Positions 8,367 through 16,833 of a stretch of DNA of 36,362 nt are shown here, in pieces (positions within the stretch are counted from its first letter, which is position 1; each line of letters opens with the position of its first letter). The stretch comes from Polaromonas sp. (GTDB lineage Bacteria > Pseudomonadota > Gammaproteobacteria > Burkholderiales > Burkholderiaceae_C). The notes under the pieces are model-generated. The model had not been told where the DNA came from. It searched no databases and saw only the letters and a program-made list of their open reading frames with translations. A program made the translations under genes and the position numbers. The stretch spans positions 1-36,362 of the forward strand of contig JAIPCZ010000027.1 of the NCBI GenBank assembly GCA_021737975.1, read 5' to 3'.

Positions 8367-8432
8367 ATGTGACCGCTGATTTCGTCAAACTGACCGGCGA
8401 TTTCGGCCAACGTGATCGAGGGGTCGGCGTTG
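8367..8432. repeat. Three 22-bp repeats, terminal repeats of an IS21-family element
   Basis: Consecutive 22-bp units at 8367-8388, 8389-8410 and 8411-8432 share TGACCG-CGATTTCG...CAA; the third is more diverged. Multiple repeats of about this size, containing TGACC/GATTTCG words, are typical of the ends of IS21-family elements, where they act as transposase binding sites. Orientation fits the element end beyond the istB gene, whose remnant lies alongside at 8538-8711 on the minus strand. Confidence 0.65.
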
Positions 8433-8537
8433 CGCGAGTCAAGTTTATGCCGAACTGCCATTTCGGCTGAATTCGCCTTTCTGGTCTTGGATTTCTTTAT
8501 TTATTGGCCCCTGCGAGGCCACCAAAGGCCCACTGAT

Positions 8538-8711
8538 CTATTTGAAATAGTTGTCGATCTTTTCTTTTGCTGGCGGATTATTTCTGCGCATCGACTCCCC
8601 CGTGAGGATAAACCGATGATGGATTTGCATAACCCGATCCAGCATGGCATTGGCGATGACCTGGTCGCAAATCCACTCATGCCGATGCTCGATGGGCATA
8701 CCCGGCATGGG
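8538..8711 (-). pseudogene. IstB C-terminal fragment (IS21 helper ATPase)
   Basis: The minus-strand frame encodes a recognisable IstB tail: [20 protein letters not shown] followed by [17 protein letters not shown] and a short variable end. Functional IstB proteins end with closely similar text (HEW-CDPVIA-AMLDRL...H...L-GESMR). The AAA+ core with Walker A and B motifs is missing entirely, so this is a 5'-truncated remnant and not expressed as a working protein. Confidence 0.65.
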
Positions 8712-8768
8712 GTTGGCCCGCCAGCATCTTTTGCACCGTTGCGGCACGGGCCACGCTATCATTACTCT

Positions 8769-8959
8769 ATGGACACACGACTACTTGAATTATTGGTTTG
8801 CCCCGTCACCAAGGGGCCGCTTACTTATAGGCACGACACACAGGAACTGGTGTCGCGCAGCGCCCGCCTGGCCTACCCGGTGCGGGACGGCATTCCAGTG
8901 CTGCTTGAAAACGAGGCCCGCGTGCTGACTGACGCCGAAATCGAAGAAGGACGTCAACC

Positions 8960-8963
<4 letters not shown>
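8769..8963 (+). CDS. Trm112-like / UPF0434 (YcaR-like) small protein
   Basis: 64-residue Trm112-fold protein. It begins with the typical [20 protein letters not shown] and has the conserved [16 protein letters not shown]. In eukaryotes and archaea Trm112 activates methyltransferases; the bacterial role is unclear. Only one of the usual zinc-binding cysteines (Cys11) remains, CPVTKG instead of CPVCKG, as in many betaproteobacterial relatives, so zinc binding is doubtful. The start is ATG 8769. The stop overlaps the TTG start of kdsB (TTGA), indicating translational coupling. In related genomes lpxK normally lies just upstream; here it is missing and an IS21 relic lies there. Confidence 0.9.
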
Positions 8964-10442
<1,479 letters not shown>

Positions 10443-10449
10443 ACTTCCG

Positions 10450-10600
10450 GACTGAGCACCTGATGCGGGTAGAGAGGGCGCAGACGTCCCGTCCCTTCGA
10501 ACCGTTCGTGCGGTTTTCCCGCACGCGGCTCTCCATTCAATCGTTTCCTCGTCGGGATTGGTCCGCACAAATTTGGATTTGCGTCATGATGAACGGTCCC
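10450..10600 (-). mobile_element. Probable group II intron fragment
   Basis: Read on the minus strand, the DNA contains TTGAATGGAGAGCCG, then a 13-bp stem-loop: GAGCCG-CGTGCGG, loop GAAAA, CCGCACG, a two-base bulge, CGGTTC (about 10501-10534), followed by GAAGGGACGGG and later CTCTACCC. This GAGCCG-stem-CGGTTCGAAGGG arrangement is familiar from the RNA domains of bacterial group II introns. No reverse transcriptase reading frame is present, so this is a scrap at best. It lies downstream of the tRNA-Pro terminator, the sort of site favoured by class C introns. Identification is from memory of the motif, not a covariance search. Confidence 0.45.
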
Positions 10601-10664
10601 AATTCTGGGAAACATACATTCGCCGCAGGATCGCTGCATTTTTGTATGTTTACCCCTTTGATGC

Positions 10665-10708
10665 CAAAAATAGAAAAAGGACTTAGCCCATTTCTAAGCT
10701 AAGTCCTT
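10665..10708 (-). terminator. Intrinsic terminator after tRNA-Pro
   Basis: A perfect 11-bp stem (AAGGACTTAGC/GCTAAGTCCTT, 10677-10687 with 10698-10708) and 10-nt loop, followed on the minus strand by a T-rich TTTCTATTTTT. It lies nine bases beyond the encoded CCA of tRNA-Pro and should end the long translation operon. Confidence 0.85.
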
Positions 10709-10716
10709 GATTTTAT

Positions 10717-10793
10717 TGGTCGGTGTGAAAGGATTCGAACCTTCGACCCCTTGCACCCCATGCAAGTGCGCTACCAGGCTGCGCCACACACCG
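10717..10793 (-). tRNA. tRNA-Pro (GGG anticodon)
   Basis: 77 nt including an encoded CCA (10717-10719) and discriminator A. The acceptor stem CGGTGTG/CACACCG is perfect over 7 bp. The D arm has the usual GGCGCAGCCTGGTAGCGC text; the anticodon arm is CTTGC-ATGGGGT-GCAAG with anticodon GGG; the T arm contains GGTTCGAATCC. A GGG anticodon reads CCC and CCU proline codons. The gene follows merR on the same strand after about 34 bp and precedes a strong terminator, so it is likely cotranscribed with, or processed from, the ihfA-merR messenger. Confidence 0.97.
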
Positions 10794-10827
10794 AAGCTGT
10801 AAATTATAACCACAGAGCCGGCCTGTT

Positions 10828-11277
10828 TCAGAGGGCGGGGGACAGCAAGGCGCGTATTTCGTGGAGCTCGTGGCGCACCTGGCGCCAGGGGTCATCGGAC
10901 AGGTCGGCTGAAAACAGCGTGTCGGGTTCGGCAAAACCGGCTGGCTGGGGGTCGGGCGTGTCCAGCCCTTCGTAAGTTTCGAGGGTATTTTCAGACACCA
11001 GGCGCTTGTCGCGCTCCGACTGCAAAAGTTCCTGCATTTTGTTGCGCGCACCGCTGATGGTGAAGCCCTGGTCGTAAAGCAGGTCGCGAATGCGGCGAAT
11101 CATGAGCACTTCGTGGTGCTGGTAGTAGCGCCGGTTGCCTCGGCGTTTCATGGGGCGGAGCTGGGTGAATTCCTGCTCCCAGTAACGCAGCACATGCGGT
11201 TTGACACCGCACAGCTCGCCGACTTCACCAATGGTGAAGTAGCGCTTGGCTGGAATGGGGGGGAGCAAATTCTCCAT
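10828..11277 (-). CDS. MerR-family transcriptional regulator
   Basis: 149 residues. The winged helix-turn-helix domain (about 12-80) reads RYFTIGEVGELCGVKPHVLRYWEQEF, then the wing with RRGNRRYYQHHEV, then an LYDQGFTISGARNKMQELL helix. The C-terminal half (about 90-149) is acidic and variable and has no metal-binding cysteine pair or drug-pocket motif, so the ligand is unknown. The start ATG at 11277 gives the common MENLLPPIPAKRYF N-terminus, though without a clear Shine-Dalgarno. It sits directly downstream of ihfA, an arrangement common in Burkholderiales. Targets are not evident from the sequence. Confidence 0.9.
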   Translation of the reverse strand: MENLLPPIPAKRYFTIGEVGELCGVKPHVLRYWEQEFTQLRPMKRRGNRRYYQHHEVLMIRRIRDLLYDQGFTISGARNKMQELLQSERDKRLVSENTLETYEGLDTPDPQPAGFAEPDTLFSADLSDDPWRQVRHELHEIRALLSPAL

Positions 11278-11369
11278 GTGAATCAACAATCTAAGCTGCA
11301 AATGTGCAAGCGTACTCTAACTGAGCCCACACTGTAAAGACAGCTTACCCGCATAAGGCTGGTCAATGT

Positions 11370-11708
11370 TCAAACTTGCGGAGGATTTGCCGTGGTGCCG
11401 GCCTGGATTTGTTCCTTGAGTTTCTGGCTGGCATGAAAGGTGACCACCCGGCGCGCGGCGATCGGGATGGCTTCGCCGGTGCGCGGGTTGCGCCCGGGGC
11501 GCGGTGATTTGGTGCGGATCTGGAAGTTGCCAAAACCGGTGATCTTGACGTCGTCGCCGTCGACCAAGCTGTTGGAGACGAGGTCGAAAAAGGCATCGAC
11601 CATATCCTTGGATTCGCGCTTGTTGAGGCCGATCTGCTCAAACAGCAATTCGGCGAGTTGCGCCTTGGTCAGCGCCGGGGTTTCCAAGGTTTCAACGGTA
11701 ATGTCCAT
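11370..11708 (-). CDS. ihfA: Integration host factor subunit alpha
   Basis: 112-residue DNA-bending protein of the HU/IHF family that pairs with IHF-beta to make sharp bends for recombination, transcription and replication complexes. Marks are [28 protein letters not shown], the conserved GFGNFQIR, and the beta-arm [14 protein letters not shown] with its intercalating proline. About ten extra residues lead the E. coli-like start and the tail is longer, as is common in betaproteobacteria. It follows pheT by 38 bp, preserving the pheST-ihfA order also seen in E. coli, where the gene was first called himA. Confidence 0.97.
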   Translation of the reverse strand: MDITVETLETPALTKAQLAELLFEQIGLNKRESKDMVDAFFDLVSNSLVDGDDVKITGFGNFQIRTKSPRPGRNPRTGEAIPIAARRVVTFHASQKLKEQIQAGTTANPPQV

Positions 11709-11746
11709 CGGTGATTTGCTCTGTGGCTGTAGGGGTGATGACCGGC

Positions 11747-14179
11747 TTAGACGCGCTGACGCGCGGCAACTTTTTCGCTCAGGGTGGCCACCACGGCAGC
11801 CACGGCTTCTTCGATTTGCTGTTCGGAAAGCGTAGCATCTTGCGCGTTGAGCGTCAAACGGATGGCCATGCTTTTTTCCGGCACCAGGTTTTGCGCGTCA
11901 ACGGCCTGGGGCTTGGGCCGGTAGATGTCGAACAGCACCGCGTCACGCAGGATGCCGCCGCAGGGCGCGGCCCAGATGGCCTGCATGAGGGCGTTGTGGG
12001 TGACCGACTCGGCCACCAAAACCGCAATGTCACGCTCAACCGCCTGAAAGCGCGGCACCGCCTCGAAGCGCGGCACGGGGCGAGCCAGCGCAGCTTCGAG
12101 GTCGACTTCGAACATGACGGGGGCCTGCACCAGGTCCTGGGACTGGCGCCATTTTGGGTGGAGTTCACCAATGTAACCCACCTCGCTACCCGCGCACAGC
12201 ACACGCGCGCAACGCCCGGGGTGCATGGCCGGGTGCTGTGCCGGCTCGAAGCTCAGGCGGATGGGGGCAAACAGGGCCTCGAGGTCGCCCTTGACGTCAT
12301 AGAAGTCCACCGGGCGCTCTTTGCAGCCCCACTCGGGAGCGTCGACCGGGCCCATGGCCACACCGGCAACACGCATGGGCTGGTCGAAGCCCTGCACCGT
12401 GGTGTCGGAACTGACGACCGAGGCGTCATGCAGGAACACGCGGCCGAGCTCGAAGACGCGCACGCGCTGCGCCTTGCGGTCCTGATTGAACTTGATGACC
12501 TGGAGCAGCGAGCCCAGCAGGCTGGAGCGCATCACGCTCATCTGGCTGGCGATGGGGTTGAGCAGCTTGATGGGCTCGGGATTGCCCGCGAGTTCATGTT
12601 CCCAGCGTTCGTCGACAAAGCTGAAGTTGATGGTTTCCTGGTAACCCAGGGCGGCGAGCGCGCGGCGCACCGCAAACGGGCTGCGCTGGTTTTCCGGGCG
12701 AAGCTTGGCCGTGATGGGCGCCTGCGGCGGTGTTTGCGGCAGATTGTGGAAGCCGATCATGCGCGTCACTTCCTCGATCAGGTCTTCCTCGATTTGCAGG
12801 TCGAAGCGGTAGGAAGGCGGGGTGACTTCGATGAGCCCGTCGCCCTCGGTCACGGGCAGGCCCAGCCCGGTGAGCGCCTTGACGCATTGCGCCTGGGTCA
12901 GCGGCATGCCCAGCACGCGGGCGGCACGCGCCACGCGCAGGGTCACCTTGGCGGGCTGGGGCATGGCGACCTGCTGGTCGTCGGCGGGACCGCAGACGGT
13001 GGCGGATGTGCCGCAAATTTCGAGCACCAGCTGGGTGATGCGCTCGATGTGCTCGACGGTGAGTTCGGGGTCGACGCCGCGCTCGAAGCGGTGGCCGGCG
13101 TCAGTGGAGAAGTTGAAGCGACGTGAGCGCCCGGCGATGGCCTTGGGCCACCAGAAAGCGGCTTCGACATAGATGTTGGCGGTGTCGTCGGACACGGCGG
13201 TGGCGTCGCCGCCCATGATGCCGGCCAGGGATTCGACCTGGACCGCGTCGGCGATGACACCGACCTGGGCGTCGACGGTAACGGTGTTGCCGTTGAGCAG
13301 CTTAAGCGACTCGCCCGCCCTGCCCCAGCGCACGTCGAGTCCGCCGTGGATTTTGTCGAGGTCGAAAATATGTGACGGCCGGCCGAGTTCAAACATCACG
13401 TAGTTGGAGATGTCGACCAGGGCGGTCACGCTGCGCTGGCCGCAGCGCGCCAGGCGGTCGACCATCCAGGCGGGGGTGGCTGCCTTGGGGTTGACGCCGC
13501 GAATGATGCGCCCGGAAAAACGCCCGCACAGATCAGGCGCGCTGACCTTGACCGGCAACACGTCCGTGAGGGCGCAGTGGGCCTTGGGGAAAGCCGGCGT
13601 TTTGAGGGGCGCCCCGGTGAGCGCAGAGACTTCTCGCGCGACGCCATAGACACTGAGGCAATGCGCCAGGTTGGGCGTGAGCTTGAGCGTGAAGAGGGTG
13701 TCGTCGAGCAGCAGGTGGTCGCGAATGTTTTGCCCAACCACCGCATCAGCAGCGAGTTCAAGCAGGCCGCCATGGTCTTCGGAGAGCTTGAGTTCGCGTG
13801 CAGAGCACAACATGCCAAAACTTTCCACACCCCGCAGCTTGCCGACCTTGATGAGGAAGGGCTGGCCGTCTTCACCGGGCGGCAACTCGGCCCCCACCAT
13901 GGCGCAGGGCACCTTGATGCCGGCACGGGCGTTAGGCGCACCGCAAACGATGGCGAGCAACTCGGGCTGGCCGACGTCGACTTGGCAGACGCGCAGGCGG
14001 TCGGCGTTGGGGTGCTGCGCCGCTTCCTTGATTTCACCGACCACGATGTGGCGGAATGGAGGCGCCACCGGCTTGAGTTCTTCAACCTCGAGACCGGCCA
14101 TGGTCAGGGTCTCGGCGAGTTCGGCGGTGCTTAAGGCAGGGTCACAGAATTCACGCAACCAGGATTCAGGGAATTGCAT
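11747..14179 (-). CDS. pheT: Phenylalanyl-tRNA synthetase beta subunit
   Basis: 810 residues, the large subunit of the (alpha-beta)2 PheRS that charges tRNA-Phe. Domain order is normal: N-terminal B1, then the OB-fold tRNA-binding domain (about 39-150, with RVCQVDVG and GAPNARAG), the B3/B4 editing domain (about 210-380, where Tyr-tRNA-Phe is hydrolysed), B5 (about 400-475), the core catalytic-like module (around 480-690) and the ferredoxin-fold anticodon-binding domain (about 715-808, ending [12 protein letters not shown]). Nothing appears truncated. It starts at ATG 14179, 43 bp after pheS, with only a weak ribosome binding site; coupling with pheS is likely. Confidence 0.97.
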   Translation of the reverse strand: MQFPESWLREFCDPALSTAELAETLTMAGLEVEELKPVAPPFRHIVVGEIKEAAQHPNADRLRVCQVDVGQPELLAIVCGAPNARAGIKVPCAMVGAELPPGEDGQPFLIKVGKLRGVESFGMLCSARELKLSEDHGGLLELAADAVVGQNIRDHLLLDDTLFTLKLTPNLAHCLSVYGVAREVSALTGAPLKTPAFPKAHCALTDVLPVKVSAPDLCGRFSGRIIRGVNPKAATPAWMVDRLARCGQRSVTALVDISNYVMFELGRPSHIFDLDKIHGGLDVRWGRAGESLKLLNGNTVTVDAQVGVIADAVQVESLAGIMGGDATAVSDDTANIYVEAAFWWPKAIAGRSRRFNFSTDAGHRFERGVDPELTVEHIERITQLVLEICGTSATVCGPADDQQVAMPQPAKVTLRVARAARVLGMPLTQAQCVKALTGLGLPVTEGDGLIEVTPPSYRFDLQIEEDLIEEVTRMIGFHNLPQTPPQAPITAKLRPENQRSPFAVRRALAALGYQETINFSFVDERWEHELAGNPEPIKLLNPIASQMSVMRSSLLGSLLQVIKFNQDRKAQRVRVFELGRVFLHDASVVSSDTTVQGFDQPMRVAGVAMGPVDAPEWGCKERPVDFYDVKGDLEALFAPIRLSFEPAQHPAMHPGRCARVLCAGSEVGYIGELHPKWRQSQDLVQAPVMFEVDLEAALARPVPRFEAVPRFQAVERDIAVLVAESVTHNALMQAIWAAPCGGILRDAVLFDIYRPKPQAVDAQNLVPEKSMAIRLTLNAQDATLSEQQIEEAVAAVVATLSEKVAARQRV

Positions 14180-14222
14180 AGTCAGTCATTCAAATAGTTC
14201 GTTGGGACATGGCTGGTGCAGT

Positions 14223-15296
14223 TCAGCGGAACTGCGACAAGAAGCGGATGTCGCCGTCGAAGAAAAGGCGCAAATCATTGACGCCGTAGCGCAGCATGGT
14301 GAGGCGGTCCGGGCCCATGCCGAAGGCGAAGCCGATGTAGCGCTCGGGGTCGAGGCCCATGTTGCGGATGACGTTGGGGTGGACCTGGCCGGAACCTGCG
14401 ACTTCGAGCCAGCGCCCGGCCAACGGGCCGCTGGGGAACTGGATGTCGATTTCGGCGCTGGGCTCGGTGAACGGAAAAAAGCTGGGCCGAAAGCGCAGCA
14501 CCAGGTCGGGGTTTTCAAAGTAGGTGCGGCAGAAGTCGGTGAAGACGTACTTGAGGTCCTTGAAGCTGATGGCCTCGCCCACCCACAGGCCCTCGCACTG
14601 GTGGAACATGGGTGAATGGGTGGCGTCGCTGTCGACGCGGTAGGTGCGCCCTGGCGCGATGACACGAATCTCGGGCATGTCGCCGCTGTAAAGCGTGTCG
14701 TCATTGGGGCTGCCATGGGCCAGGCGGTGTTTTTTGACGTGCTGCACCGCGTGCCGGATCTGCATCGGGCTGGTGTGGGTGCGCAGCAGATTGGGAGCCG
14801 TGTCGCTGCCGCCTTCGACGTAGAAGGTGTCGTGCATGGAGCGCGCGGGATGGTCTTCGGGGGTGTTGAGCGCGGTGAAATTGAACCAGTCGGACTCGAT
14901 CTCGGGGCCTTGCGCCACTTCAAAACCCATGGAGCCAAAGATGGCCTCGATGCGCTCAAGGGTGATCGACACCGGGTGCAGGCCGCCGGTGCCGCGCTGG
15001 CGGCCGGGCAGGCTCACGTCAAGGGCCTCGGCCTGCAGTTGGGCCTGGAGCTCGCGGTCGGCCAGCGCCTGGCGGCGGGCGTTGAGCGCGGCTTCGATGC
15101 CCTGCTTGGCCTGGTTGATGGCCGCGCCCTGCAATTTCTTTTCTTCTACCGGCAAGGCGGCCAGGCCCTTCATGAGCTCGGTGATGCGGCCGGCTTTGCC
15201 AAGGTACAGCGCCTTGCTGTTTTCGAGTTCAGCAGGGGTGTGGGCCAGTTCGAAGGCGGCGCGGGCTTGTTCAACAACAGTGGTCAAGTCGTTCAT
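14223..15296 (-). CDS. pheS: Phenylalanyl-tRNA synthetase alpha subunit
   Basis: 357-residue catalytic subunit. The N-terminal coiled coil (about 1-90) binds tRNA. Class II motif 1 surrounds [20 protein letters not shown], motif 2 is [19 protein letters not shown] and motif 3 is [17 protein letters not shown] near the C-terminus; the alanine in GFAFG corresponds to the position that controls amino-acid pocket size. Start ATG 15296. The gene is separated from rplT by 110 bp holding a terminator-like hairpin (15325-15359), the position where E. coli has the pheST attenuator. Confidence 0.97.
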   Translation of the reverse strand: MNDLTTVVEQARAAFELAHTPAELENSKALYLGKAGRITELMKGLAALPVEEKKLQGAAINQAKQGIEAALNARRQALADRELQAQLQAEALDVSLPGRQRGTGGLHPVSITLERIEAIFGSMGFEVAQGPEIESDWFNFTALNTPEDHPARSMHDTFYVEGGSDTAPNLLRTHTSPMQIRHAVQHVKKHRLAHGSPNDDTLYSGDMPEIRVIAPGRTYRVDSDATHSPMFHQCEGLWVGEAISFKDLKYVFTDFCRTYFENPDLVLRFRPSFFPFTEPSAEIDIQFPSGPLAGRWLEVAGSGQVHPNVIRNMGLDPERYIGFAFGMGPDRLTMLRYGVNDLRLFFDGDIRFLSQFR

Positions 15297-15324
15297 AAAT
15301 ACTCAGGAAAGCTCTGATCCAAGG

Positions 15325-15359
15325 AAAAAGGGCTAGCGCCTTTTCAAGCTCTAGCCCTC
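15325..15359 (-). terminator. Terminator-like hairpin between rplT and pheS (possible attenuator)
   Basis: On the minus strand AGGGCTAG-a-GC, loop TTGAAAAG, GC-g-CTAGCCCT, then TTTTT. An 8-bp perfect stem extends by two more pairs after one mismatch. Since pheS and pheT are essential and follow it, it must be leaky or conditional. No phenylalanine-rich leader peptide precedes it: the only tiny frame there reads MMRARA. It forms part of a repeat-like module with the palindrome at 15378-15394. Confidence 0.7.
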
Positions 15360-15396
15360 ATCATTTTATCGCAAGAAGCTATAAATTAAATAGCAA
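15325..15396. repeat. Comamonadaceae-type intergenic repeat module
   Basis: The hairpin above plus a second palindrome, GCTAT-aaattaa-ATAGC (15378-15394), followed on the minus strand by CTTCTTGCG. Modules with a GCTAT/ATAGC hairpin, a CTTGCG-like box and a CGCTAG-like hairpin are very common between genes in Comamonadaceae. The family assignment is from memory and a genome-wide search would settle it. Confidence 0.5.
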
Positions 15397-15406
15397 CCAA
15401 CGCAAC

Positions 15407-15766
15407 TCAAGCAGCCAGTTTGGCCTTGACTTGTTCCACGATACCAGCAAATGCGGCCATGTCATGGATCGCAATATCAGACAGAACCTTGCGGTCGATC
15501 TCGATATTGGCTTTCTTCAGACCGTTGGCAAATTGGCTGTATGTCATGCCACACTGACGGGCAGCGGCATTGATACGGGCAATCCACAACTGACGGAAGA
15601 CGCGTTTTTTGGTACGGCGGTCACGGTAGGCATATTGCCCGGCCTTCATCACCGCTTCTTTGGCGACGCGATAGACATTACCACGACGACCGCGGAAACC
15701 TTTTGCAAGGGCGAGAACTTTTTTGTGGCGGGCGTGAGCCGTTACACCACGTTTGACGCGAGGCAT
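15407..15766 (-). CDS. rplT: Ribosomal protein L20
   Basis: 119 residues, a primary 23S rRNA-binding and assembly protein of the large subunit. The sequence [39 protein letters not shown] is diagnostic, and the length is standard (118 in E. coli). In E. coli L20 also represses rpmI-rplT translation by binding the leader. ATG 15766 has AAGGAG eight bases upstream. It follows rpmI by 25 bp. Confidence 0.98.
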   Translation of the reverse strand: MPRVKRGVTAHARHKKVLALAKGFRGRRGNVYRVAKEAVMKAGQYAYRDRRTKKRVFRQLWIARINAAARQCGMTYSQFANGLKKANIEIDRKVLSDIAIHDMAAFAGIVEQVKAKLAA

Positions 15767-15791
15767 GTGAGTACTCCTTGTTCGTCGTTAA

Positions 15792-15995
15792 TTAAATACC
15801 ACGGCCTGGAAGCATCTGTGCCATGTGACCCATATTGGTCTCATGAACAGCAGTTGCACCACGCAGATGGCGTTTATTTTTGGTGGTCTTCTTGGTCAGA
15901 ATGTGACGTTTGAAGGCTTGCCCGCGTTTAACGGTACCACCTGGACGGACGCGGAAGCGTTTCTTGGCCGCGCTCTTGGTCTTCATTTTGGGCAT
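15792..15995 (-). CDS. rpmI: Ribosomal protein L35
   Basis: 67 residues, highly basic large-subunit protein. [36 protein letters not shown] is diagnostic, and the C-terminus shows the MLPGRGI-type ending. ATG 15995 has a strong AGGAG seven bases upstream. Preceded by a 167-bp leader with three hairpins after infC, which is the expected place for L20 feedback control. Confidence 0.98.
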   Translation of the reverse strand: MPKMKTKSAAKKRFRVRPGGTVKRGQAFKRHILTKKTTKNKRHLRGATAVHETNMGHMAQMLPGRGI

Positions 15996-16029
15996 TTACT
16001 GCTCCTATTACATTGTGCTCGTGAGGCGT

Positions 16030-16124
16030 CTGCAATCAATTTGCAGCCTTGATGGCCCCGAGCCACTTTTAAGCGGCGAGTAAAAAACCCGCCGCTTTTT
16101 AGTGGAGGGAACTAACCCTCCACT
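16030..16124 (-). promoter_or_regulatory. infC-rpmI leader with three hairpins (candidate L20 control region)
   Basis: Three perfect stems lie in a row: 16101-16124 (AGTGGAGGG/CCCTCCACT), 16071-16097 (AAGCGGCG/CGCCGCTT, loop of 11) and 16030-16046 (CTGCAA/TTGCAG). On the minus strand none is followed by a T-tract, so they look like RNA control structures rather than simple terminators. On the plus strand the middle hairpin is followed by TTTTT, but no plus-strand gene ends there. L20 regulates this leader in E. coli and, by a different structure, in Bacillus; that it does so here is inference. Confidence 0.5.
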
Positions 16125-16162
16125 GTTGCGGCAAACACCTTGCGGGTGTCTGCCCCAATTTC

Positions 16163-16756
16163 TTACGCGCTGGCAGCGACCTCGGTCACGACCGGCTTGG
16201 CAGCGGCAATTTTCTTGCGACCGGGCGCGATCATCATGATCATCTGGCGCCCTTCGAGCTTGGGAAACTGCTCGACCAAAATCAGATCACCGAGATCGTC
16301 GCGAATGCGGTTCAACAAGGCCATGCCGAGTTCCTGGTGGGTGATCTCGCGACCACGAAAACGCAGGGTGATCTTGCATTTGTCGCCTTCAGCAAGAAAG
16401 CGCCTGATGTTGCGCATCTTGATGTTGTAGTCACCGTCATCGGTACCGGGGCGGAACTTGATCTCCTTGATTTCGATCACGGTCTGCTTGGCTTTGGCTT
16501 CAGCAGCTTTCTTTTGTTCCTGGTACTTGAATTTGCCGTAATCCATCAAACGACACACGGGCGGATTGGCAGTTGCAGCAATTTCTACCAGGTCCACGTC
16601 CAACTCACCCGCCATGCGCAGTGCGTCATTGATATTGACAACACCCAGGGGTTCGTTTTCAACACCAGAGAGGCGAACCTCTGGCACCATGATTTCCCGA
16701 TTCAATCGGTGTTTGCGTTCTTCGCGGTGACGGCGATCACGAAATTCGGTAGCGAT
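16163..16756 (-). CDS. infC: Translation initiation factor IF-3 (ATC start codon)
   Basis: 197 residues if translation begins at ATC (16754-16756). That start is preferred because AAGGA (16764-16768) lies seven bases upstream, an in-frame TAA lies two codons before it, and the extra 17 residues ([16 protein letters not shown] after the initiator) match known betaproteobacterial IF-3 N-termini. The first ordinary start (TTG 16705) would cut into the conserved LNREI segment. Rare starts (ATT in E. coli) allow IF-3 to repress its own synthesis, because the factor rejects non-canonical codons. IF-3 keeps the 30S subunit free and checks the start codon. Visible motifs are [22 protein letters not shown] and [15 protein letters not shown]. 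Confidence 0.95.
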   Translation of the reverse strand: MATEFRDRRHREERKHRLNREIMVPEVRLSGVENEPLGVVNINDALRMAGELDVDLVEIAATANPPVCRLMDYGKFKYQEQKKAAEAKAKQTVIEIKEIKFRPGTDDGDYNIKMRNIRRFLAEGDKCKITLRFRGREITHQELGMALLNRIRDDLGDLILVEQFPKLEGRQMIMMIAPGRKKIAAAKPVVTEVAASA

Positions 16757-16763
16757 GACTTAA

Positions 16764-16768
16764 TCCTT
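16764..16768 (-). promoter_or_regulatory. Ribosome binding site that fixes the infC ATC start
   Basis: AAGGA on the minus strand, spaced seven bases from ATC 16756, with no ATG, GTG or TTG in a suitable position. It supports initiation at the rare codon. Confidence 0.8.
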
Positions 16769-16833
16769 CACAAAAACTGCCACGTCCATCGTGGCTAAAA
16801 CTGGGCAGCGCAGCCCCATGAACAATTTCAAAA

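Larger units (their letters stand above)
8345..8740 (-). mobile_element. IS21-family relic (right end only)
   Basis: The 472-bp gap between the aldo/keto reductase and the trm112-like gene consists mostly of a decayed insertion sequence. It has the 22-bp terminal repeats and an AT-richer stretch (about 8480-8600) and the last ~55 codons of an IstB-like ATPase. istA, most of istB and the left end are absent, so it cannot transpose. Boundaries are approximate. The remaining 8741-8768 would contain the trm112 promoter; a TATCAT at about 8757-8762 is the only -10-like word I see. Confidence 0.6.

Noticed and set aside
11711-13126. A 471-codon plus-strand frame across pheT and the pheT-ihfA gap
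   Set aside because: Translation is low-complexity and unrelated to known families; PheT on the other strand is complete.
15297-15406. Phe-rich leader peptide for pheST attenuation
   Set aside because: The only short frame before the hairpin (MMRARA) has no phenylalanine codon.
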